From assembly GCA_964596685.1 (NCBI GenBank), contig CAZQVA010000011.1, positions 1 through 60,693 of the forward strand: a DNA stretch of 60,693 bases, read 5' to 3'. This document shows, in pieces, positions 51,589 to 60,674 of the stretch. Source of the stretch: CAZQVA01 sp964596685 (GTDB lineage: Bacteria > Chlamydiota > Chlamydiia > Chlamydiales > VFKH01). Within the stretch, counting starts at the first letter, position 1, and the number at the start of each line of letters is the position of its first letter. The notes under the pieces are model-generated. The model did not search any database. It saw only the letters and a program-made list of their open reading frames with translations, and had not been told where the DNA came from. The position numbers and the translations under genes were made by a program.

Positions 51589-53043
51589 TTATTTGCAACT
51601 TTTTAACACGTCTGTTTCAAGGAATTGAATGGCTGTAAGAAAGCGTGCGCGCAAGCGCTCCTTTCCAATGAGCGCTGCGGAATCAAAGAAGGGGGGGCCA
51701 CTTTGACGACCCATCAAGGCAGCAAATAGCAGAGGCATAAGATCCTTCTTATGGTGAATCCCCAATTTTTCAGCAACATCGCGCGATGCATTTTCGATCC
51801 CTTCTCGTTCCCAGTTTTCATGCGCATCCATGAAGGCAATCATTCCTTGCAAAATGGCTATAGATTGCTCGCCAGTGAGTGCACGCGGGCATAAGAGGTC
51901 CTTGGATAGATGGACATGTTGCGTAAAGAAGAAGCTGCAGAGCTCCATAAAATCAGAAAATGTTTTGATTCGCATTCTGATGAGGGGCATCAATTTTTGC
52001 ATGAAAGCATCATTGAACGACCACGCTTTAATATGGTCCCATAATTCATTTTCAGGGATTTGATTGATGATATATTGTTGGTTCAGCCAGTCCAGTTTTT
52101 GTACATCAAAAATAGCTCCCGACACTCCAATGCGCTTTGGATCAAATGCAGTTATTAATTCAGCAATGCTATAGATTTCCTTATCTTCTGGCATGCTGTA
52201 GCCCATTAAACTTAAGAAGTTTAAGAAAGCTTGGGGAAGGTAACCACAGTCGCGATAATAGAAGATTGATGTAGGGTTGCGCCGTTTGGAAAGCTTGCGA
52301 CCATCTTTGCCAAGCAGCAAGGGCATGTGCATAAAAATGGGGGGAGTAAATCCAAAGGCTTCATAGAGCATTAAATGTTTAGGTGTTGAACTAAGCCATT
52401 CATCGCCGCGAATCACATGTGTGATTTGCATGAGGTGATCATCAACAACGTTTGCTAAATGGTAAGTGGGAAATCCATCTGATTTGAGAAGGATCTGATC
52501 ATCGACCTCTGCCCAGGGGTAGACACAGCGTCCTTTAATTTGGTCTTCGATAATACAATCGCCTTCAAGAGGCACTTTTAATCGCACAACAAAGGATCGT
52601 CCGCTCGCGGCTAATCGATCTGACTCTTCTTTGCTGAGAGAACGATAGCGTCTGTCGTATCCAAATTTTGATCCTGTTTTGATTGCCTGGTCGCGCATTT
52701 CCTGCAATTCAGCTGCCGTGGCAAAGCAACGGTAGGCTTTATCGCTGTCGAGCAGCTTTTGGCAATACTCCTGATAGATTGCCGTTCTCTCTGATTGGCG
52801 GTAAGGAGCAAAAGGACCTCCAATGTCAGGTCCCTCATCCCATTGAAGACCACACCATTTGAGTGCACGATAGATATTTTGTTCATATTCGGGACGACTG
52901 CGCGTTTGATCGGTATCCTCAATGCGCAAGATGAACTTGCCATTGAAGTGCTTTGCAAAAACCAGATTAAAAAGCGCCATATAGGCTGTTCCTACGTGGG
53001 GATCACCAGTAGGAGAGGGAGCGATGCGAACTCGTACGTTCAT
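51589..53043 (-). CDS. gltX: Glutamyl-tRNA synthetase
   Basis: A 484-residue class I synthetase. The HIGH-type motif is APSPTGDPHVGTAY near residue 8 and the KMSKS-type motif is GRKLSKRR near 250. The gene starts inside the last codons of tsp (4-bp overlap). The enzyme may also charge tRNA-Gln if Gln-tRNA is made by transamidation, as in chlamydiae; that is inferred from general knowledge. Confidence 0.96.
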   Translation of the reverse strand: MNVRVRIAPSPTGDPHVGTAYMALFNLVFAKHFNGKFILRIEDTDQTRSRPEYEQNIYRALKWCGLQWDEGPDIGGPFAPYRQSERTAIYQEYCQKLLDSDKAYRCFATAAELQEMRDQAIKTGSKFGYDRRYRSLSKEESDRLAASGRSFVVRLKVPLEGDCIIEDQIKGRCVYPWAEVDDQILLKSDGFPTYHLANVVDDHLMQITHVIRGDEWLSSTPKHLMLYEAFGFTPPIFMHMPLLLGKDGRKLSKRRNPTSIFYYRDCGYLPQAFLNFLSLMGYSMPEDKEIYSIAELITAFDPKRIGVSGAIFDVQKLDWLNQQYIINQIPENELWDHIKAWSFNDAFMQKLMPLIRMRIKTFSDFMELCSFFFTQHVHLSKDLLCPRALTGEQSIAILQGMIAFMDAHENWEREGIENASRDVAEKLGIHHKKDLMPLLFAALMGRQSGPPFFDSAALIGKERLRARFLTAIQFLETDVLKSCK

Positions 53044-54941
53044 GCGGCCTTATAAGAAATGAAATCGTTGATGATGTTAAGCGCTTCTTTATATTGAAAG
53101 TCCTCTACAACTTGATTTTCATCTGTAAGATCTTCATCAGTGTCATCCTGAACACCTTTACAAAGTTCTACGAATGTTTGATAGTCAGAAGAAGAGGCAA
53201 GTCGTTTGGCGCTTTTATTTTTAAGTTCAGTGAGAAGATTGTCCTCAAAGGGCGTTTTTTTCTGCAACAACCCTTTTTGAAAGATCAGAAAAGGAGATTC
53301 TTTATAGATCTCATCATATTGTGCAGCGATAGGAGCCGCGTCAAGAGGATATTTGGTGAATTTTTCACCAATTTCTCTGCCGAGTTGCCAGCCATGCACA
53401 ACAATGTCAGCGGAAACACCAGTCAACTGAGGTGTTTTTCCCGATACAGTATAATAAATACCTTTTGTTACCGCATAGCCTCCCTTAGGGTCGATAACAG
53501 GGTCATTATCGATGTGTAACACTTGAAAAGATCCTTTCCCAAAAGTGTGTTCATCGCCCACCACAATGGCGCGCGACCAGTCTTGAAGACTTTGTGCGAC
53601 AATCTCTGATGCGGATGCACTGCTATAATTAGTAAGAACGACTAGTGGGCCTTCCCATACAGGCTTTTGAAGTGGATTTGCAAGGGGATGCACGGTGCGC
53701 CCATCCTTGACAGCAGCGATAATGCCCTGTTTTAAAAAGAGCCCAGCAACTTCAAGGGCTTGTAGGAGAAGACCTCCCCCATTATTTCTCAGATCGAGAA
53801 TCACACCTTTGATGTCATGGTCTTTACGCATTTTATCAAGGGCTTGACGAAGATCATTGGCACTACTGCTGTTGCCTTCTTGGTAAAAGGAAAAGAGTTG
53901 AAGGACGGCGATATTCCCCGCCTCAACTTTTTCTACTTTAGATTCCATACGTGTTTCTTTTAAGATGACTTCGTCGCGCACCATGGTGAGATGATGAAGT
54001 TGGCCTTCGCGAAGAATGCTGATATCAACAGTTGACCCTCTTTCTCCACGAATCGCATTAATGACGTCTTGAATATCATTACCAATCATAGGCTCTCCGC
54101 CAACAGCCACAATTTTGTCTTTGACTTTGAGGGTTCCTTGTAGTTTGGCAGGTCCATCATCGAGGAGTTTAATAATGGAAAAACCGTCACAATCATCGCG
54201 AAGCATGACTCCCAGCCCGACTAATTTTTGGTGAACTTGGATGAGGATTTGTTCTGCGTCGGCAGGACTTAGGTAATAAGTATGGGCATCTAGGGATGCA
54301 GAAATACTTTTTAGAACTAGTGTAGAGAAGAACCCTTCGCGCTCTTTCGCATCTTCTGTTATGAAGTAACTCTGGAATTTACGGCGTCTTTTCGATAGGC
54401 GCTGTTCAGTTGTTGCTGGATCTTCTAAGTTAAGGGCGGTAATCGCCTGTGTTTGAATTTGCTGAATCTGCCAAATCCGTTCTTTTAGTTGCTTCAGTCC
54501 CTTGGGCCAGCCCGCATCTTTTAAATCTTTCCACTGCTGGATAGGATAGGAAGGGGGAGTTTGAAGTAATTCCGCTTCCACTTGATGGCGCCTTTCGATA
54601 CTTTTAGTAAAAATATCAGCAATTTTTTTTAGAGAGGAAAAATCTCCTCGATTGAAGGCGTTGATATTGTCTTTGAGAAACTGCTCAGAAGGATTAGTGT
54701 AGGGGGAGATTTCCTCTTCCAGAAGATAGGTGTGTGTTGCGTCAAGTTCATCGAGGAAGACGTTAAAAGTGCGCCGAGTGAGTTCCTCGTCGAATTTTTT
54801 GAAACGCGCATGCTCAGAAAAAATCTCTGTAACACGTCGCTGTAACTCTTGAGGAGTAATATCAACAATAAGAGAAGCGCCTTCGGCTGCGCAGAAACAG
54901 CCAAAGAGCGCCCAAATGATCAAGAATAAGCGATTAAGCAT
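53040..54941 (-). CDS. prc: Tail-specific protease Tsp/Prc
   Basis: A 633-residue periplasmic protease. After a signal peptide comes an N-terminal helical domain, a PDZ domain (about 230-310, with GLGVMLRDDCDG and IVAVGGEPMIGNDIQ), then the protease core. The catalytic Ser-Lys pair lies in SSASASEIVAQS (Ser 443) and HTFGKGSFQ (Lys 469). It overlaps the transporter's stop codon by one base (TAATG) and gltX by four. Chlamydia Tsp is a homologue known from infection studies. Confidence 0.93.
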   Translation of the reverse strand: MLNRLFLIIWALFGCFCAAEGASLIVDITPQELQRRVTEIFSEHARFKKFDEELTRRTFNVFLDELDATHTYLLEEEISPYTNPSEQFLKDNINAFNRGDFSSLKKIADIFTKSIERRHQVEAELLQTPPSYPIQQWKDLKDAGWPKGLKQLKERIWQIQQIQTQAITALNLEDPATTEQRLSKRRRKFQSYFITEDAKEREGFFSTLVLKSISASLDAHTYYLSPADAEQILIQVHQKLVGLGVMLRDDCDGFSIIKLLDDGPAKLQGTLKVKDKIVAVGGEPMIGNDIQDVINAIRGERGSTVDISILREGQLHHLTMVRDEVILKETRMESKVEKVEAGNIAVLQLFSFYQEGNSSSANDLRQALDKMRKDHDIKGVILDLRNNGGGLLLQALEVAGLFLKQGIIAAVKDGRTVHPLANPLQKPVWEGPLVVLTNYSSASASEIVAQSLQDWSRAIVVGDEHTFGKGSFQVLHIDNDPVIDPKGGYAVTKGIYYTVSGKTPQLTGVSADIVVHGWQLGREIGEKFTKYPLDAAPIAAQYDEIYKESPFLIFQKGLLQKKTPFEDNLLTELKNKSAKRLASSSDYQTFVELCKGVQDDTDEDLTDENQVVEDFQYKEALNIINDFISYKAA

Positions 54942-56536
54942 TAGCTGGATGCAACCACAGTGGTTTTTTCAGCAGGTGCAGCTGCAGTTGCAGATACCGC
55001 ATCACCTTGCTCGAGATTGACCTTTTCTTGATGCTCAACCATTGTAGTAAAGCGCTTACCAAGTGCACGTACGGCAATAATCCACACCACGAGTACGGCG
55101 AGTAAGAAACAGCAAACATAGGGGGTTGTCGCAGAGAGTCCACCTAAGAAAATGATCAAACCTTGGTAGAAGACGGCTCCACCCGATTTCCCCAAACGAG
55201 AACCGACACCATCAATGACAGCTTTACCCTTCAATTTAGAATCACTATCGAGAGGAATAAAGGACAACTCTTTCGTTGCATCAAAGAGGGAGTACTTCGA
55301 GGCGCGTGTTAAACAGTTTTGGGTTGAACCAAAAAACACAGCAAGCATGAGGGGAGAAAGCCCTGACAAGGCGACAAGCGGCGTAAGTTGTGTTTTAAAG
55401 AGGAGGCAAGCAAAGAAGCCTATGCTTGTTACGAGTAAGATGGCAGGTGGGATAAGTGCTGTAAAGGTCCATCCACACTTGCGTATCACGTTGCTGGAAA
55501 TAAAGAGCGCCGTAAAAGTCGCGATACAGCCAGTAATTGTAGCGATTTGACTCATGTAGCTGTAGTACTCATTAGCTAAGGGATACAACTCTCGCACCTG
55601 TGCTTTCCACAACACTTCGGTCAAGTTAATCACGATGTTATAACTGAGTACAATGATGGCGATAGAAAGCAGATATTTTGAACGCGCAAGATAGAGAAAG
55701 TTTTGTCTCATAGAGAGCTTGGGCTTTTCTTTTTTCACGCTATTAACGCTAGGTCCCTTCTCTGTGCGATTAGCCTCAGAAATTCCTTGGGTCATAATCC
55801 ATCTAAAAATACCGATGACAACACAACCTGAAAAAAGAACAGCGAGAGTCGATAAGATGAGCGCCTGATCCCATGCATCGCGACCAAAGGGGATGAGAGG
55901 ATTGAATTTTGTAGGGGAGACCAAGACGCCTAATTGACCTGCGGCGATTCCTGAAAAGTTAGCGCCGATCCCAATCAATCCATAGAAGCGCTTTGCTTCA
56001 TGGACTTTAGTGATTTCATTGGCGAATCCCCAAAAGAGGACAGCTAAAATGATATTTCCCCAAAGTTCTGCCACAACATAAAACCCTGTAAAAGTCCAGT
56101 TGCGAATCATGGCAATGAACCCCTTCATGCCGACTGGTAGAACAGTTTGTAGATGATCAGCTAGTGCAGTAGGATGTAAATAATCGCGCAAAGGGTAAAG
56201 AATAAAGGTAAAGAGGAAGAAGAAACCCAAGAAGGAAAGCATCAGGAGGTAAAATACCTTTTCACGACTATAACGATTGACTAGGCGAGTGAAGAGAAAG
56301 GTGACCGCAAAGGCCATTGGCAGAAGAATCCATACCTTAATGAAGGGGATGACCTCGGCGCCGGATTGAGCGGCAGTAATGACAAGCGAGTCCTTGAGAT
56401 TGCGCAAGAGGTTATAATTGAAGGTGATGAAAAAGGCCATCAACAAGAGAGGCAAAAATTTACGCAATTCATGGCTATGGATAGGCCATAGGAATGTGCG
56501 CCAGCGCCCGAAGGTGGGAGCAGTAGGTGCCGTCAT
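54941..56536 (-). CDS. ATP/ADP-type nucleotide transporter (NTT/Npt)
   Basis: A 531-residue carrier with about twelve membrane segments, of the family found in chlamydiae, rickettsiae and plastids. The opening block HSHELRKFLPLLLMAFFITF and NYNLLRNLKDSLVITAAQSG is diagnostic. Some members exchange host ATP for ADP and others import nucleotides or NAD; the substrate cannot be told from this sequence. It is translationally coupled to tsp. Confidence 0.94.
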   Translation of the reverse strand: MTAPTAPTFGRWRTFLWPIHSHELRKFLPLLLMAFFITFNYNLLRNLKDSLVITAAQSGAEVIPFIKVWILLPMAFAVTFLFTRLVNRYSREKVFYLLMLSFLGFFFLFTFILYPLRDYLHPTALADHLQTVLPVGMKGFIAMIRNWTFTGFYVVAELWGNIILAVLFWGFANEITKVHEAKRFYGLIGIGANFSGIAAGQLGVLVSPTKFNPLIPFGRDAWDQALILSTLAVLFSGCVVIGIFRWIMTQGISEANRTEKGPSVNSVKKEKPKLSMRQNFLYLARSKYLLSIAIIVLSYNIVINLTEVLWKAQVRELYPLANEYYSYMSQIATITGCIATFTALFISSNVIRKCGWTFTALIPPAILLVTSIGFFACLLFKTQLTPLVALSGLSPLMLAVFFGSTQNCLTRASKYSLFDATKELSFIPLDSDSKLKGKAVIDGVGSRLGKSGGAVFYQGLIIFLGGLSATTPYVCCFLLAVLVVWIIAVRALGKRFTTMVEHQEKVNLEQGDAVSATAAAPAEKTTVVASS

Positions 56537-56810
56537 AAAATCCCTTTTTTAGAAAAATCTTTAATAGAGCAACTGTGCGAGTAGAGTGAGGAAAAAAACG
56601 AGAAAAGATCAAGCGCTATGTAATGCGAACAATTACAAGGGGCATTCTGTATAGAATTTTTATATCGCATACGTTGACACACCTACTCAAGCAACTTGAA
56701 TTGCCCAACACTACCGGTCCTGCGCGACTCAAGTCGATTGAGTATGCGGATGTGTATCACATTTGAGACAGCTCTATCTTACCCGAAAAGAGAGTTTCTT
56801 GGCAAGTGCT
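56537..56810. other. Intergenic region upstream of the nucleotide transporter
   Basis: A 274-base gap with the palindrome CGACT-CA-AGTCG near 56718 and flanking ACTCAA/TTGAGT elements, suggesting a structured or regulated promoter for the transporter. I could not pick a convincing -35/-10 pair. Confidence 0.3.
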
Positions 56811-57581
56811 TTACGTGTTGTTTTGCCTAGTGGGTTGTTGGGGTGGAGGAGGGCTTTGTGTTAGCTTGACAGTGGCATTGTTTTTAACCTCGTTTGCGGT
56901 TTGGAGGTTTTTTTCAACCATTTCTCGGAGCCAGTCGGCGATTGACTTTGCAGGGATCACTGCGCCCGTATTTTCATCTTTATGTTTCAGCTCGGCAAGG
57001 CCATATTCTCTAGCTGATTGACTGATCTGTTTGGCAATTGCAAACATAGGATTTTTCATCGCTTGCAAGATAAAACCACCTGGTTTGATATCTTGTACGC
57101 GCACAGTAATTTCTGTGGAGAGCATTGCATCATTGTTTCCAAAGATTTGCTGTTTTTTACCTACATGGTCTATGACAAATCGACCAGAGGGAATAGCACC
57201 TTGAGCGTCACCTTTAAAAATGAAGTGAATGGCGATTAAATTGGTGCTATTAAGTGTCTTTCCTTTAGAACCTGCATAGGTAAGGACAGCCTTAAAAGAG
57301 CCCGATCCATTCTTCAAGATGTTTTCAATGGTTTTTTTGTCTGCTTTGGAATCAAGACCTTTAAACGTTTGACCTAAAGCAGCAACGAAAGCATGTTGCG
57401 TGTAATCGTCGTGGCTATTTTGATCAAATTTCCATTCCAACTTATGTTCTTTTCCGTCTTTTGTAGTCAATGTAAAGGTGTGTGTTGTCGTGCCATCAGC
57501 TTTTTTAAGCTTCCAGTCTTTTGGTTCGTAGCGCTGATAGAGCAGTGAGGGATCTGACTGGGAGTGAGAAGAAGTAACCAT
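56811..57581 (-). CDS. Unknown protein with proline-rich tail
   Basis: A 256-residue protein that I do not recognise. It has no signal peptide and no membrane segment. The N-terminus is Ser/Gln-rich, followed by a beta-rich domain with short Lys/Thr repeats, then a helical part with TGAVIPAKSIADWLREMVEK, and finally a proline-rich tail (QSPPPPQQPTRQNN). Type III secreted proteins of chlamydiae often have such an N-terminus, but this is only a possibility. It stands alone, divergent from the epimerase operon. Confidence 0.7.
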   Translation of the reverse strand: MVTSSHSQSDPSLLYQRYEPKDWKLKKADGTTTHTFTLTTKDGKEHKLEWKFDQNSHDDYTQHAFVAALGQTFKGLDSKADKKTIENILKNGSGSFKAVLTYAGSKGKTLNSTNLIAIHFIFKGDAQGAIPSGRFVIDHVGKKQQIFGNNDAMLSTEITVRVQDIKPGGFILQAMKNPMFAIAKQISQSAREYGLAELKHKDENTGAVIPAKSIADWLREMVEKNLQTANEVKNNATVKLTQSPPPPQQPTRQNNT

Positions 57582-57641
57582 AAGTAAGGCCCCCTTTTTT
57601 TGATCATTATACCTATTTTTTCAATTCTATGCATCAAAAAC

Positions 57642-57670
57642 TTGACCTTCTCAAGGTGGCAAGCTAGACT
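57642..57670 (+). promoter_or_regulatory. Promoter of the epimerase-VKOR operon
   Basis: TTGACC (57642-57647), exactly 17 bases, TAGACT (57665-57670), 54 bases before the ATG. CTTGA/TCAAG arms overlap the -35 box and might be an operator. Confidence 0.6.
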
Positions 57671-57724
57671 GCAGTAAAATGACAAAAAAGAAATTTTAGA
57701 ATCTATATATGAGGAAGGAAGATC

Positions 57725-58786
57725 ATGGCTTTAGATAAAGGTGTTATCATCATTACCGGTAGTAGCGGCAGGATCGGAACACGTGTTGCTGAGCGTTTTG
57801 CTGACCGCTATCAAATTGTTGGATTTGATTTTGTTCCTTCTTTACATACGCCGCCTTCATTGGATTATGTAAAGGTTGATTTAGAGTCGGATAAAAGTGT
57901 TCAAGATGCTCTTAACTATGTTAAAGAGAAGTATGGAACGAAAATCTCAGCCGTTGTACACCTAGCTGCTTATTACAATTTTACAGGTGAGCCAAGTAAT
58001 AAGTATCAAACAATTACTGTACAGGGTACCCGACGCATGTTGCAAGGATTGCAAGGCTTTGAGTGCGACCAATTTATGTTCTCAAGTACGATGTTAGTGC
58101 ATGCGCCATGTGAGCCAGGTCAAAAAATCACAGAAAATTCTCCCCTTTTAGGCCTGTGGGATTATCCAAGATCCAAGATTGAGACAGAAGCGGTCATGCG
58201 TAAAGAGCATGGGCATATCCCGATTGTGGTGCATCGTATTGCCGGTTGCTATGATGATTATTGTAATTCGATCCCGCTCTCTAATCAGATTCAAAGGATC
58301 TATGAGCGTCAATTTCAGGGTCGCGTCTATCCAGGTGATTTGAATCGGGGAACTTCCTATATCCATATGGATGACCTTGTAGACTGCATTGAAATTACAG
58401 TTGAAAAACGCAAAGAACTTCCAAATGAACTTTTTGTTTTGGTTGGTGAAGATCGTTTGGCAACTTATGGGCAACTGCAGCAACGCTTTGGAGAATTGCT
58501 TCTTGGAGAAAAGTGGACGACCTTCCGCATACCCAAATTTGTCGCTAAGATTGGTGCATGGCTGCTAAATATCACAGGTCAGTCCTATATCAAGCCATGG
58601 ATGATTGATCTTTCAGATATTAATTACGATATCGATATTTCTCGTGCAAAAGAAGTGCTGGGATGGCAGCCTAAGCGGTTTGTAAGTGATGTAGCTGCCA
58701 AAATGGTCGATGCGCTCAAGCAAGATCCTGTGCGTTGGTATCAGTGGCACAAGTTGACAGCTCCCTCTTGGCTCGGCAAGAAATAG
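57725..58786 (+). CDS. NAD-dependent epimerase/dehydratase (SDR family)
   Basis: A 353-residue extended short-chain dehydrogenase. The NAD-binding motif IITGSSGRIGTRVAE opens the protein, and the catalytic Tyr-Lys pair is in YPRSK near residue 139-143, after FSSTML. A GAGGAAGGA site precedes the ATG. The next gene starts 9 bases later. Sugar-nucleotide epimerase activity is the default guess, but the partner gene suggests a lipid- or redox-linked role. The substrate is unknown. Confidence 0.86.
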   Translation: MALDKGVIIITGSSGRIGTRVAERFADRYQIVGFDFVPSLHTPPSLDYVKVDLESDKSVQDALNYVKEKYGTKISAVVHLAAYYNFTGEPSNKYQTITVQGTRRMLQGLQGFECDQFMFSSTMLVHAPCEPGQKITENSPLLGLWDYPRSKIETEAVMRKEHGHIPIVVHRIAGCYDDYCNSIPLSNQIQRIYERQFQGRVYPGDLNRGTSYIHMDDLVDCIEITVEKRKELPNELFVLVGEDRLATYGQLQQRFGELLLGEKWTTFRIPKFVAKIGAWLLNITGQSYIKPWMIDLSDINYDIDISRAKEVLGWQPKRFVSDVAAKMVDALKQDPVRWYQWHKLTAPSWLGKK

Positions 58787-58795
58787 GAGGATTTG

Positions 58796-60220
58796 ATGAC
58801 TGCAACAGCAGGTGTTCAGTTGCCGCTTGACGAATTGCGCAAGCGTCACTATGAAAAAGGTGTGTGGGCGCGTTTTGTCACAATCATTTTGGGTGTGTGG
58901 CTTTTAACAGCCCCATTTACCTTTGGATATGACAGTCCTTCATTAATAACGGCGATTCCAACGACGGGTATTGCTCCTAAAGAGCCCCATTTAATTCAGT
59001 TGGCGGTAGAACGCATTATTGCGAGCGATTTAATCACAGGAGTCCTGGTTATTTTTTTTGGGGTCCTGTCGCTTTCTTATCGACGTTTGTGGCCATCCTG
59101 GGTGGTCTGTTTTCTAGGAATTTGGTTGCAGTTTGCCCCCATCGCTTTTTGGGCACCTGGCGTATCAATGTATCTCAATGATACCTTTGTTGGTGCGCTG
59201 CTGATCCTTTTTTCTATCATTGTGCCAAAACTACCTTTTGAAGGAGCCCCATCAGGCCCCGACATTCCTCCTGGGTGGACATATAATCCCTCATCGTGGT
59301 TACAGCGCATTCCAGTGATTGCTTTTGGTACATTGGGATGGTTTTTATCGCGTTATTTAACAGCTTACCAACTCGGCTATATCCCAGAGGTGTGGGATCC
59401 GTTTTTTGGTGATGGAACGCGTTTAGTGATTACTTCAGCACTTTCACAGTCGTTTCCAGTTGCTGATGCTGGATTGGGTGCAGTAGCCTATGCCATTGAG
59501 GCATTAATGGGTGCAAAAGGTAGCCCTAGAAGATGGCGCACCATGCCTTGGATGGTTGTTTTCTTTGGCGTTTTGGTGGTGCCTCTAGGTTTTTGCAGTA
59601 TTTTGCTTGTGATGATGCAGCCGATTGTTGTAGGAGCTTGGTGTGGTTTATGTCTCCTGATGGCAGCGGCAATGATTGTGATGATGGCCTTGAGTGTTGA
59701 CGAGGTGCTTGCCGTCTTGCAAGTCTTAAAGCGAGCAAGGCAGCAGAAGCGTTTCTGGGAAATTTTCTGGAAAGGTGATCATGAAGGGGAATTGGTTAAA
59801 GATCAAAGAACGCCGGCAATGAGCGCGCCGATGGGAAAATTTGCAGCGACACTGTGGGGGGCTTGTTCCGTTCCTTGGAACTTGTTCATCACAGCGATTT
59901 TGGGGGGCATTCTGATGTCCTTGCCAGGAATCTATCACTTCCATTCTTCGCTAGCTAATAACACGCATGTCTTTGGAGCGCTGACAATTGCCTTTTCAAT
60001 TCTCTCGTGGGCAGAAGTGACGCGCATTTGTCGCTTTTTGCTGATTCCTATTGGAATATGGATAGCGCTATCCGTGTGGTTTTTTGATGAGCCTGGATTA
60101 CAGGGCTGGGCAAGTTCGGATAATGCATTAATTGGTATTGGTGCCTTGTTGATTGTTTTGGCAATACGACGTGGCATCGTTAAAGAAAAATATGGAGCAT
60201 GGCAAAAATGGATTGTATAA
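58796..60220 (+). CDS. SPW-repeat / VKOR-like polytopic membrane protein
   Basis: A 474-residue inner-membrane protein with about eleven hydrophobic segments. SPW-type repeats lie at the N-terminus (LGVWLLTAPFTFGY, about 32-45; LGIWLQFAPIAFWAP, about 107-121) and C-terminus. The middle (about 170-310) resembles vitamin K epoxide reductase, with a membrane CxxC (WCGLC, Cys 283 and 286). The second cysteine pair of VKOR, in the periplasmic loop, is absent. I start at the ATG at 58796, five bases after AGGAGG; a TTG lies 3 bases upstream. It may oxidise or reduce thiols through quinone, or have lost that activity. Confidence 0.8.
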   Translation: MTATAGVQLPLDELRKRHYEKGVWARFVTIILGVWLLTAPFTFGYDSPSLITAIPTTGIAPKEPHLIQLAVERIIASDLITGVLVIFFGVLSLSYRRLWPSWVVCFLGIWLQFAPIAFWAPGVSMYLNDTFVGALLILFSIIVPKLPFEGAPSGPDIPPGWTYNPSSWLQRIPVIAFGTLGWFLSRYLTAYQLGYIPEVWDPFFGDGTRLVITSALSQSFPVADAGLGAVAYAIEALMGAKGSPRRWRTMPWMVVFFGVLVVPLGFCSILLVMMQPIVVGAWCGLCLLMAAAMIVMMALSVDEVLAVLQVLKRARQQKRFWEIFWKGDHEGELVKDQRTPAMSAPMGKFAATLWGACSVPWNLFITAILGGILMSLPGIYHFHSSLANNTHVFGALTIAFSILSWAEVTRICRFLLIPIGIWIALSVWFFDEPGLQGWASSDNALIGIGALLIVLAIRRGIVKEKYGAWQKWIV

Positions 60221-60444
60221 AGAATAAATCATGGTTGGTGGCATTAGCGCTGATTGTTAGTGTAAGTGCTTTGAGCAGTTGCCAAACACGTGCACAAACT
60301 GGTGCATTAGCGGGCGGCGTTGTAGGCGCTGGTGCTGGTGCATTAGTTGCTGGAGGAACAGGAGCTGTTGTAGGCGCTGGAGTTGGAGCCCTCACTGGTG
60401 CCGTTATTGGTGATGCTGAGGATCGCGCTCAGACACGTCGTTAG
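60208..60444 (+). CDS. Small glycine-zipper lipoprotein
   Basis: A 78-residue lipoprotein. The signal ends ALSSC (Cys near residue 25) and is followed by two glycine-zipper helices rich in GAG and AGG (about 32-70), then a polar end. Such proteins insert into or associate with the outer membrane (SlyB/Pcp type). I prefer the ATG at 60208 with GGAG ten bases upstream, over the ATG at 60199, which is only one base from it. It overlaps the VKOR-like gene by 13 bases. Confidence 0.82.
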   Translation: MDCIKNKSWLVALALIVSVSALSSCQTRAQTGALAGGVVGAGAGALVAGGTGAVVGAGVGALTGAVIGDAEDRAQTRR

Positions 60445-60452
60445 TATCTTTT

Positions 60453-60488
60453 CAACCCCTTTTGCACTTTTTTTGCAAAAAGGGGTTG
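60453..60488 (+). terminator. Terminator hairpin of the epimerase operon
   Basis: CAACCCCTTTTGCA pairs with TTGCAAAAAGGGGTTG around a short T-rich loop, 9 bases after the last gene. It shares the TTTTGCA/TGCAAAA core of the family C palindromes. Confidence 0.65.
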
Positions 60489-60508
60489 CTTCAAAAATCG
60501 GTTTTTAG

Positions 60509-60674
60509 CTATCGTTGTGGTCACTTCCGAAAAACAAGCTCGAAAAAAGAGTGAGTAGCGAAAGTGAATACAACGCAGCAAGCGTTGAAGTGGTTTTGAC
60601 AACTAAAACAAGACAATAAGCACAATAAGAACAACAGTTTGTGCGCTGACATCTCTTTTAGAGATGATCAGTGC
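60509..60674 (+). other. Structured intergenic region, possible RNA leader
   Basis: No gene is visible after the terminator up to the end of the window. Three foldings stand out: AAGTGA-x-x-ACAACG pairing between about 60511-60530 and 60559-60577, a CAACGC/GCGTTG hairpin at 60571-60587, and a 13-bp stem at 60643-60674 (GCGCTGA CATCTC with GAGATG A TCAGTGC). Such nested stems are typical of an RNA leader or small RNA. Confidence 0.4.

Noticed and set aside
56695..56765. Possible tRNA-like fold upstream of the nucleotide transporter
   Set aside because: It has short palindromes but no acceptor stem, T-loop or anticodon arm in tRNA geometry.
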